The position numbers were made by a program, and so were the translations under genes. The notes under the pieces are model-generated. The model did not search any database, was not told where the DNA came from, and was given only the letters and a program-made list of their open reading frames with translations. DNA of 27,359 bases from JBOHHM01 sp050725495 (GTDB lineage Bacteria; Pseudomonadota; Gammaproteobacteria; Burkholderiales; Burkholderiaceae_C), in NCBI GenBank assembly GCA_050725495.1, contig JBOHHM010000292.1, positions 1 to 27,359 of the forward strand, in the 5' to 3' direction. Position 1 is the stretch's first letter, and each line of letters starts with the position of its first letter. Below are positions 6,802 through 13,446 of this stretch, in pieces.

Positions 6802-8166
6802 TCAGAACGGCATCTTCGGCATGCCCTTCATGCCGCCCATGCGCTTCATCATCTTCATGAGGCCGCCGCCCTTCAGCTTCTTCATCATGCCTTGCATCTG
6901 CTCGAACTCGTTGAGCAGGCGGTTGACCTCCTGCACCTGAACGCCGGCGCCAGCGGCGATACGGCGCTTGCGCGTGGCCTTGATGATCTCGGGCTTGCGG
7001 CGCTCCTGCGGCGTCATGCTGTGGATGATGCCTTCCTTGCGGCGGATGTCTTTCTCGGCCTTGCCCATATCCATCTGGCCGGCCTTGGCCGCCACCTGGG
7101 CCGGCAGCTTGTCGATCAGGCTGGACAGGCCGCCCATTTGCTTCATCTGCTGGATCTGGCCGAGGAAGTCGTTGAGGTCGAAGCCCGCGCCGCTCTTGAC
7201 CTTGGCCGCGAGCTTTTGCGCCGCCTCCAGGTCCACGCCGGCCGTGACCTGCTCGACCAGGGCCAAGATGTCGCCCATGCCCAGGATGCGGCCCGCATGG
7301 CGTTCGGCGTCGAACACCTCCAGCCCGTCGATCTTTTCGCTGACACCGGCAAACTTGATCGGCGCGCCCGTGACCTGGCGCACCGACAGGGCCGCGCCCC
7401 CACGCGAATCGCCATCGGTCTTGGTCAGGATGATGCCGGTCAGCGGCAGCGCCTCCTTGAAGGCCTTGGCCGTATTGACCGCGTCCTGGCCCTGCATGGC
7501 GTCGACCACGAACAGCGTTTCCACCGGATTCATGGCCGCGTGCAAGTCCTTGATTTCGCGCATCAGCACTTCGTCGATCGCCAACCGGCCTGCAGTGTCG
7601 ACCAGCAGCACGTCGAAGAAATGCTTGCGCGCATAGTCGAGCGCGGCGTGAGCGATGTCCAGCGGCTTCTGCTCGGGCGTGCTGGGAAACCACTCGGCTC
7701 CGGCCTGCGCCGTCACCGTCTTGAGCTGCTCGATGGCTGCCGGGCGGTAGACGTCGCCCGAGACCGTAAGCACCTTCTTCTTGCGCTTGTCAATCAGGTG
7801 CTTGGCCAGCTTGGCCGTGGTCGTGGTCTTGCCGGCACCCTGCAGGCCGGCCATCAGGATCACGGCCGGCGGCTGGGCGGCCAGGTTGATGTCGCTGATG
7901 CCCTCGCCCATGGTGGCGGCCAGCTCGCGGTTGACGATGCCCACCAGCGCCTGTCCGGGCGACAGCGATCCCAGCACGTCCTGGCCCAGCGCCTTGGCTT
8001 TCACGCGGGCGATGAAGTCGCGCACCACGGGCAGGGCCACGTCGGCCTCGAGCAGGGCCATGCGCACCTCGCGCAGCATGTCGGCCACATTGGATTCGGT
8101 GATGCGGGCCTGGCCCCGGATTTCCTTGACGAGGCGCGAGAGTTTGTCGGTGAGGGCGGAGGCCAT
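6802..8166 (-). CDS. ffh: Signal recognition particle protein Ffh
   Basis: This 454-residue SRP GTPase starts at the ATG at 8166 (MASALTDKLSRLVKEI), which matches the usual Ffh N-terminus; the open frame 13 codons longer is not family-like. The N domain is followed by the G domain with P-loop GLQGAGKTTTTAKLA, DTAGR and TKTDGDSRGG. The M domain ends in a methionine-rich tail (MKMMKRMGGMKGMPKM) that binds signal sequences and 4.5S RNA. Ffh binds the ribosome-nascent chain and delivers inner-membrane proteins to FtsY. It is divergent from the YpjD-like gene across 76 bases and converges with miaB. The 4.5S RNA gene (ffs) is not in the window. Confidence 0.97.
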   Translation of the reverse strand: MASALTDKLSRLVKEIRGQARITESNVADMLREVRMALLEADVALPVVRDFIARVKAKALGQDVLGSLSPGQALVGIVNRELAATMGEGISDINLAAQPPAVILMAGLQGAGKTTTTAKLAKHLIDKRKKKVLTVSGDVYRPAAIEQLKTVTAQAGAEWFPSTPEQKPLDIAHAALDYARKHFFDVLLVDTAGRLAIDEVLMREIKDLHAAMNPVETLFVVDAMQGQDAVNTAKAFKEALPLTGIILTKTDGDSRGGAALSVRQVTGAPIKFAGVSEKIDGLEVFDAERHAGRILGMGDILALVEQVTAGVDLEAAQKLAAKVKSGAGFDLNDFLGQIQQMKQMGGLSSLIDKLPAQVAAKAGQMDMGKAEKDIRRKEGIIHSMTPQERRKPEIIKATRKRRIAAGAGVQVQEVNRLLNEFEQMQGMMKKLKGGGLMKMMKRMGGMKGMPKMPF

Positions 8167-8230
8167 AAACGATATTCCGGCAGGCAGAACCTGGTTGGTC
8201 GCCAAGGGATGCTGGCAACGTGCAAAACGC

Positions 8231-8236
8231 TAAACT
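8231..8236 (+). promoter_or_regulatory. Possible -10 box giving a leaderless ypjD transcript
   Basis: TAAACT ends six bases before the ATG at 8243, so transcription would begin at or next to the start codon. There is no Shine-Dalgarno sequence and no clear -35. The same spacing is seen before mpl. Confidence 0.35.
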
Positions 8237-8242
8237 GTACCC

Positions 8243-9055
8243 ATGATTTTAGCCAGTGCGTCCCCCGTCAGCTTGGTCCTGGGTCTTGCCGCCGCCGCGG
8301 CCTACGCCCTGCCCGCCGTAGCCGCCACCCGGCTGAGCCTGAACGCCGCGCGGGCCGCGCTGCTCATAGCCTGGCTGCTGCACGCCCTGGTGCTGGGCTT
8401 GGGCCTGCTCGGCGACACGCCCCGCTTTGGCTTTGCCCCCGCGCTGTCGGTGACGGCCTGGCTGGTGCTGACCGTGTACGCCGTGGAAAGCCGCCTATTC
8501 CCGCAGATGCAGGCACGCTGGGCGCTGGCGGGCCTGGGGGCCGCTGCCGTGCTGCTCGCGCTACTGTTTCCAGGCCAGCCGCTGCATGTGAGTGCCTCGC
8601 CCTGGCTGCCCCTGCACTGGGCCCTGGGCATCGCGTCCTATGGTCTGTTTGCGGCAGCCGTGGTGCATGCCTGGCTCATGACGCGGGCCGAAAGACAGAT
8701 CCGCCAGGCCGCCGACCCGCACAGCGGCATTCCGCTGCTGACGCTGGAGCGGCTGACCTTCCGTTTTGTGATGGCTGGCTTCGTGCTGCTGACGGCCACC
8801 TTGGCAGCGGGCTGGCTGTTCGGGGAAACGCTGTACGGCACGGCAGGCGCCGGGCAGGCCCGGAAATGGGACCACAAGGCGATGTTCTCGGTGCTGTCCT
8901 GGCTGGCCTTTGCGACACTGCTGCTGGGCCGCTCCCGCTTTGGCTGGCGCGGGCGCACGGCGGTGCGCGTTCTCTATGTCGGCTCCGGGCTGCTGCTGCT
9001 GGCTTATGTGGGCTCGCGCTTCGTGCTGGAAGTCGTGCTGGGACGCGGCGCATGA
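8243..9055 (+). CDS. ypjD: CcsA/HemX-like cytochrome c assembly family membrane protein (YpjD-type)
   Basis: The 270-residue polytopic protein shows about eight hydrophobic segments. It contains HWALGIASYGLFAAAVVHAW and RKWDHKAMFSVLSWLAF, which carry conserved-looking histidines and the WDHK-like loop of the HemX/CcsA family. Family members handle heme in cytochrome c maturation, but the short YpjD branch has no proven reaction. In proteobacteria it is often found next to ffh, as here (divergent). Its stop codon overlaps the start of the next gene as ATGA, and it heads a compact five-gene run with pilS-pilR-ampD. No ribosome-binding site is apparent before ATG 8243. Confidence 0.82.
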   Translation: MILASASPVSLVLGLAAAAAYALPAVAATRLSLNAARAALLIAWLLHALVLGLGLLGDTPRFGFAPALSVTAWLVLTVYAVESRLFPQMQARWALAGLGAAAVLLALLFPGQPLHVSASPWLPLHWALGIASYGLFAAAVVHAWLMTRAERQIRQAADPHSGIPLLTLERLTFRFVMAGFVLLTATLAAGWLFGETLYGTAGAGQARKWDHKAMFSVLSWLAFATLLLGRSRFGWRGRTAVRVLYVGSGLLLLAYVGSRFVLEVVLGRGA

Positions 9056-9276
9056 AATACCTGGTCGTGCTCGTGGTGGTGCTGATCGGCATCTGGTTGT
9101 GGCGCAGCAGCCGACAGGCTCCCAAGGCGGGGCGCGACGCCTCGCGTCAGGCCGGCCAGCAGCAGGAGATGGTGCGTTGCCCGGTCTGTGCGCTTCACGT
9201 GCCCAAGGCCGAGGCCGTGGCGGGCCGGCAAGCCTGGTATTGCTGCGTGGAACACCGCCAACGCGCCGAGGGCTGA
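9052..9276 (+). CDS. PP0621-like small cysteine-containing membrane protein
   Basis: The 74-residue protein has an N-terminal transmembrane helix (YLVVLVVVLIGIWLW), a short charged linker and a C-terminal cysteine module, MVRCPVCALHVP followed about 25 residues on by WYCCVEHR. The Cys pairs and histidines look like a small zinc ribbon facing the cytoplasm or periplasm. This pattern fits what is annotated as the PP0621 family, whose function is unknown. It overlaps the ypjD stop by ATGA, and the pilS ATG immediately follows its own TGA. The strict coupling suggests co-translation and possibly a function with the membrane sensor kinase downstream, but that is inference. Confidence 0.75.
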   Translation: MKYLVVLVVVLIGIWLWRSSRQAPKAGRDASRQAGQQQEMVRCPVCALHVPKAEAVAGRQAWYCCVEHRQRAEG

Positions 9277-10995
9277 ATGGCCGCGACGACGACCGACGCG
9301 CCTTCCTGGTTCGGCCCGCCGCCAAGGGCACACGGCCACCCGCCGCTGACCGAGGATTTTGCCGTTGGCCGGCTCTGGCGCGGCTTCATGACCGCACGCG
9401 TCATGATCGGCCTGCTACTGCTGCTCCTGCAAGCCTTGTTGATCTACGGGCTGGGCCAGCCTGTGAGCGCCGGCTCGGTGGCTCTATGCGCCCTCTACAT
9501 GGCAATGGGGCTGGCCGTGCGGCTGTTGGCTCGCCCCAAGCTGTCGGGCAGGCAGTTCGATCCGCAGTGGGCCTACACCATCGGCGTGGACGTGGTGGTG
9601 TTCTCGGCGCTGCAGTTCCTGCAGGCCGGCGGCATCAACTACACCCCGCTGTTCGCCCTGCCCGTCTTGCTGGCTTGCGTGCTGGGCTCGGTCTTGCTGG
9701 CCCTGAGCACGGCCGCCGCCGTGACCCTGTTGTTGCTGTTCGACGCGTGGAGGATGTCGCTGCTGATTCCGGCTGACGCGGCATCGCGCTTTTTGCAGGC
9801 GGGACTGACCGGCAGCGGCCTGTTCATCGTGGCGCTGCTGACCCATGAACTGGCGGCAAGGCTGATGCGTCAGGAACAACGTGCCTGGCGCAGTGAGATA
9901 GCCGCCCGGGTGCAGACGCAGGTCAATGAACTGGTGATCGAGAGCCTGACCGATGGCGTGCTGGTGGTGGACGCCCGTGGCGTGGTGCGCGCCGCCAACC
10001 CGGCGGCCGGTCAACTGCTGGGCACCGATGCCTGGGCGCAGGCAGAGCCGCTGGTCCTGGGAACGCGAGCGGCCTGGGACTCCATTGCCGAGCTGGCCCG
10101 CCTGACCTTCGCCCAGCGCGGCAGCCAGATCGCCGACCTGGCGATTGCGCACGAGGGGCAAACCCCGAGCCGGGTTCGCGCGCGCACGCGACTGACCGCC
10201 ACCCATGACCACAGCGCGGAAAGCCTGTGCGTCATGTTCCTGCAGGACCTGCGCGAAATGGAGGCGCGTCTGCGGACCGAGAAACTGGCCGCCATGGGCC
10301 GCATGTCGGCGGCCGTGGCCCATGAAATACGCAATCCGCTGGCCGCCATTGCGCAGGCCAATGCCCTGCTGGACGAAGACCTGAGCGAACCCGCCCACAA
10401 GCAGCTGACCCTGATGGTCCGGCAAAACTCCCAGCGGCTGTCGCGCATTGTGGAAGACGTGCTCAATCTGTCGCGCGCCCAGCGCAAGGCGGCGCCGTAC
10501 CAGCTGGCCGTCGTGAGCCTGGACAGCGCCGTGCAGACCATTTGCGCCGACTGGGCGCGGCAGGCAGGCAGCGACCACAAGCTGCACCTGGCCCTGGACG
10601 CCGCCCGGGTCGAGGTGGCCTTCGATGCAGAACACCTGCGCCGCGTGCTGGTCAACCTGCTGGACAACGCCCTGCGCTATGCGGGCAGCCAGCGCGACTC
10701 GATCCAGGTATCGACCCATGCGTCGATCGTCGGACAAGCCACCCTGCAGGTCTGGAGCGATGGCGCCCCGCTGGAGCAGACGGTGCAGCGCCATTTGTTC
10801 GAACCCTTCTTCTCGTCCGAGAGCCGCTCCAGCGGCCTGGGCCTGTACATCTGCCGGGAACTGTGCGAACGCCATGGCGCGGTCATCGGCTATGAGCGCG
10901 TGCGGCGCCACCAGGGCGGCCGAGCGCTCGAAGGCAACGAGTTTTTCGTGGCCTTCCGCTCAGGCGCTTTTTCGTTTGACACAATAGCGGCCTGA
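9277..10995 (+). CDS. pilS: PilS-type two-component sensor histidine kinase
   Basis: This 572-residue membrane histidine kinase has about five to six transmembrane helices between residues ~38 and 192. A PAS-like region follows (residues ~215-330, beginning LVIESLTDGVLVVD). The dimerisation and phosphoacceptor helix is AAVAHEIRNPLAAI, with the phosphorylated histidine at residue 349. The HATPase domain contains an N box (VLVNLLDNALRYA) and GLGLYICREL. PilS controls type IV pilin transcription by phosphorylating PilR in response to membrane pilin levels. The gene is 2 bases ahead of pilR and directly abuts the small PP0621-like gene. No pilin gene is in the window, so the PilS assignment rests on architecture and the partner gene. 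Confidence 0.87.
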   Translation: MAATTTDAPSWFGPPPRAHGHPPLTEDFAVGRLWRGFMTARVMIGLLLLLLQALLIYGLGQPVSAGSVALCALYMAMGLAVRLLARPKLSGRQFDPQWAYTIGVDVVVFSALQFLQAGGINYTPLFALPVLLACVLGSVLLALSTAAAVTLLLLFDAWRMSLLIPADAASRFLQAGLTGSGLFIVALLTHELAARLMRQEQRAWRSEIAARVQTQVNELVIESLTDGVLVVDARGVVRAANPAAGQLLGTDAWAQAEPLVLGTRAAWDSIAELARLTFAQRGSQIADLAIAHEGQTPSRVRARTRLTATHDHSAESLCVMFLQDLREMEARLRTEKLAAMGRMSAAVAHEIRNPLAAIAQANALLDEDLSEPAHKQLTLMVRQNSQRLSRIVEDVLNLSRAQRKAAPYQLAVVSLDSAVQTICADWARQAGSDHKLHLALDAARVEVAFDAEHLRRVLVNLLDNALRYAGSQRDSIQVSTHASIVGQATLQVWSDGAPLEQTVQRHLFEPFFSSESRSSGLGLYICRELCERHGAVIGYERVRRHQGGRALEGNEFFVAFRSGAFSFDTIAA

Positions 10996-10997
10996 TC

Positions 10998-12464
10998 ATG
11001 GCGGCCACCACCTCTTCCTCCTTCGCGCAAGTTCTGGTCGTTGACGACGAGCCGGACCTCAGAACCCTGTACGAGCTCACGCTGCTGCGCGAGGGCTACC
11101 GGGTGGAAGCGGCGGCCAACCTGTCCGAAGCCTGGCAACACCTGAAGGAAAGGCGCTTCGATGCGGTCATCACCGACATGCGCCTGCCCGACGGACTGGG
11201 CATGGAACTGCTCCATGGCATGCTGAAACAGCAACGCCCCGAACGCTGCATCGTGATGACGGCCTACGGCTCGGCCGAGAACGCGGTCGAGGCCCTCAAG
11301 GCCGGCGCGTTTGACTACCTCACCAAACCGGTGGACCTCAAACAGTTCAGAACTGTCGTGGCCTCCGCCATCCGGAACAGCGCCCAGTCCGCCAAGGGCG
11401 GACCTCCCCCTGCGGGTGCGAGCCTGGCTGCCCCCATGGCGGAGCGCCCGGCCGCGGCCCAGCCCGCGCTGCAGCGGCTGGTCGGCGACTCCGAGACCAT
11501 GCAGGCCGTCAAGGAGCGCATCGTCAAGGTGGCGCGCAGCATGGCACCGGTGCTGGTGCGCGGAGAGTCGGGCACGGGCAAGGAACTGGTGGCCCGCGCC
11601 ATTCATGACTGCAGCCACCGCGCGGACGGCCCCTTCGTGGCCGTGAACTGCAGCGCCATTCCGGAAAGCCTGCTGGAAGCCGAGTTCTTCGGCGCGAAAA
11701 AGGGCTCCTACACAGGCGCCACGCAGGACCGCGACGGCTACTTCCAGGCCGCCCGCGGCGGCACGCTGTTTCTCGACGAGATCGGGGACCTGCCCCTGGC
11801 CATGCAGTCCAAGCTGCTGCGCGCCATCCAGGAGCGAAGCGTACGTCCGCTGGGCTCGACCCAGGAAGACGCGGTGGACGTGCGCATCGTCAGCGCCACG
11901 CACAAGGACCTCGCCGCCGATGTCCAGGCCGCTCGCTTTCGGCAGGACCTGTTTTATCGCCTCAACGTGATCGAAATCGCCGTGCCGCCGCTGCGCGAGC
12001 GGCGCAGCGACCTGCCAGCGCTCTGCGAAGCCCTGCTGGCTCGCATCGCCCAGGATTCTGGCATGGCCGTGCCCGTACTATCGGCTTCCATGCTGCAGCA
12101 GCTCTGGACGCATCCGTTGGGAGGCAATGTCAGGGAACTGGAAAACCTGCTGCACCGCGCGGTGGCCCTGAGCGACGGTGACGCACTGCACGTAGACGTA
12201 TCGCCCGGCCCCTCGCCATCCAGCGCCCCGGTCAGCGTGGCCACCGCCGATGCGGCCAGCCTGTCGTTGGTGCCCAGCGATCTGCAAGCCTATCTGGACC
12301 AACATGAACGCGACATTCTGATCAAGGCGCTGAACGAAACCGGCTTCAACCGCACGGCCGCCGCCAACCGGCTGGGCTTGAGCCTGCGCCAGATCCGCTA
12401 CCGCATCGCGCGCCTGAACATCGCCACCCCGTTTGGCGATGAGCCCCATGACGAAGCCGCCTGA
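10998..12464 (+). CDS. pilR: PilR-type sigma54-dependent response regulator
   Basis: The 488-residue NtrC-family activator has three domains. The receiver (residues ~10-125) contains VVDDEPD and the phosphorylation site D60 in VITDMRLPDG. The AAA+ domain has Walker A GESGTGKE from residue 189, Walker B GGTLFLDEIGDLP, and the sigma54-contact loop GSYTGA at residues 236-241, a variant of the consensus GAFTGA similar to GSFTGA of Pseudomonas PilR. A Fis-type helix-turn-helix lies at the C-terminus (TAAANRLGLSLRQIRYRI). It should activate sigma54 promoters such as pilA after phosphorylation by PilS. The 3' end overlaps the ampD start. Confidence 0.88.
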   Translation: MAATTSSSFAQVLVVDDEPDLRTLYELTLLREGYRVEAAANLSEAWQHLKERRFDAVITDMRLPDGLGMELLHGMLKQQRPERCIVMTAYGSAENAVEALKAGAFDYLTKPVDLKQFRTVVASAIRNSAQSAKGGPPPAGASLAAPMAERPAAAQPALQRLVGDSETMQAVKERIVKVARSMAPVLVRGESGTGKELVARAIHDCSHRADGPFVAVNCSAIPESLLEAEFFGAKKGSYTGATQDRDGYFQAARGGTLFLDEIGDLPLAMQSKLLRAIQERSVRPLGSTQEDAVDVRIVSATHKDLAADVQAARFRQDLFYRLNVIEIAVPPLRERRSDLPALCEALLARIAQDSGMAVPVLSASMLQQLWTHPLGGNVRELENLLHRAVALSDGDALHVDVSPGPSPSSAPVSVATADAASLSLVPSDLQAYLDQHERDILIKALNETGFNRTAAANRLGLSLRQIRYRIARLNIATPFGDEPHDEAA

Positions 12465-13062
12465 GGACCCGACCCGCGGCAGCCTGTGGCAAGGCGGCTG
12501 GTACCGGTTTGCGCGCCAGCTGCGCTCACCCAATGCCGGCAGCCGGCCCGCCGGCGCCCAGGTGGACCTGATCGTGCTGCATTCGATCAGCCTGCCACCG
12601 GGACAGTATGGGGGCGAAGCGGTGTTGCAGCTGTTCACCAACACGCTGGACTGGAGCGCCCACCCCTACTTTGAATCGATTCGCGGCCTGCAAGTTTCGG
12701 CCCACTTCTATATCCGTCGCGACGGAGAACTGTGGCAGTTGGTCAGCTGCGATGACCGCGCCTGGCATGCCGGCCAGTCGCACTACCGGGGCCGTGACAA
12801 TTGCAACGACGACTCCGTCGGCATCGAGCTCGAAGGACTGGAAGGCGGACCGTTCGAGGCCGCGCAATACGAAACCCTCTCAAGCCTGTGCGCCGCTATC
12901 GCGCAGCGCTATCCCATCGCCCATATCGCAGGCCACGAGCACATCGCCCCGGGGCGCAAGCAGGATCCAGGCCCCGGCTTCGACTGGCCGGATTTGCAAC
13001 ACACGCTGGCTTGGCCGGATCGGTGTTTCCCCGCTGGCGTGCGGCCGTCGGGCCACAAATGA
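12448..13062 (+). CDS. ampD: 1,6-anhydro-N-acetylmuramyl-L-alanine amidase AmpD
   Basis: The product is 204 residues from ATG 12448; ATG 12439 and TTG 12433 are in-frame alternatives and none has a clear ribosome-binding site. The amidase_2 fold is evident: VLHSIS with the first zinc histidine, HFYIRRDGE, RAWHAGQSHYRG, GIELEG with the catalytic glutamate, and GHEHIAPGRKQDPGPGF, which supplies the second histidine, the catalytic lysine and the aspartate ligand. AmpD works in the cytoplasm, cutting the stem peptide from 1,6-anhydroMurNAc during murein recycling, and so keeps AmpR-type beta-lactamase inducers low. It overlaps pilR by 17 bases. It complements mpl (24805), which re-uses the released tripeptide. 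Confidence 0.94.
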   Translation: MTKPPEDPTRGSLWQGGWYRFARQLRSPNAGSRPAGAQVDLIVLHSISLPPGQYGGEAVLQLFTNTLDWSAHPYFESIRGLQVSAHFYIRRDGELWQLVSCDDRAWHAGQSHYRGRDNCNDDSVGIELEGLEGGPFEAAQYETLSSLCAAIAQRYPIAHIAGHEHIAPGRKQDPGPGFDWPDLQHTLAWPDRCFPAGVRPSGHK

Positions 13063-13316
13063 ATTTATTTTTGTTTTTCGCCCGGCAGGCTTGACAACGG
13101 GCCGCAACGGTCCTGGCCCCATCGCCGCCGGCGCGCTCACGCGGCCTCGCACGGCAAAAGCGGCGCGAAGGCACATTTGGCCTTAAGTTGGCGTCCAGGG
13201 ACGTGATGTGGCAATGCCTGCGCGATGGTTTTCCAGGCCGTCGATGACCAGCCCAGAACCACTGGCCGCCAACTGCTTTTCTGGGCCATGCGAGCAGCAG
13301 CAGCGTCCGCCCGGAT
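13063..13316. other. Non-coding spacer between ampD and the nrdA control region
   Basis: This is the only gap over 300 bases in the window (384 bases, to 13446). Just after the ampD stop there is a T-rich stretch (13064-13080) without a convincing stem. A TTGACA at 13092-13097 has no matching -10. Open frames here, including an 89-codon minus-strand one, have no family-like sequence. I see no RNA gene. The nrdA regulatory sites begin at 13317. Confidence 0.6.
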
Positions 13317-13332
13317 ACACTACAGGTAGTGG
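13317..13332 (+). promoter_or_regulatory. Putative NrdR box 1 (upstream)
   Basis: ACACTACAGGTAGTGG matches the 16-base NrdR consensus ACACwATATATwGTGT at 12 positions. Its start is exactly 32 bp upstream of box 2, about three helical turns, the usual spacing of paired NrdR boxes. It lies just upstream of the candidate -35. Confidence 0.6.
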
Positions 13333-13333
13333 C

Positions 13334-13362
13334 TTGAATTCCTTCAACACCCTAGATATAGT
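13334..13362 (+). promoter_or_regulatory. sigma70-like promoter of nrdA
   Basis: TTGAAT (13334-13339) and TATAGT (13357-13362) are separated by an optimal 17 bases. The predicted transcript would start near 13369, with a leader of about 78 bases. The -10 box is embedded in NrdR box 2. Confidence 0.65.
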
Positions 13363-13364
13363 GT
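13349..13364 (+). promoter_or_regulatory. Putative NrdR box 2 overlapping the nrdA -10
   Basis: ACCCTAGATATAGTGT matches 14 of 16 positions of the NrdR consensus. Binding here would directly block the -10 element. NrdR is the ATP/dATP-sensing repressor of ribonucleotide reductase genes. Confidence 0.72.
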
Positions 13365-13446
13365 GTTTGACTGCAAGCCCGACACAGCCCGCAGTCTGGC
13401 AGCCCAGTCCCCAACCCGACAAAAAATTGCGAAAGAAGAGGAAACT

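Noticed and set aside
10976..10981. Perfect TTGACA just ahead of pilR, as a possible internal promoter
   Set aside because: There is no -10-like hexamer 16-18 bases downstream, where the pilR start codon already lies.
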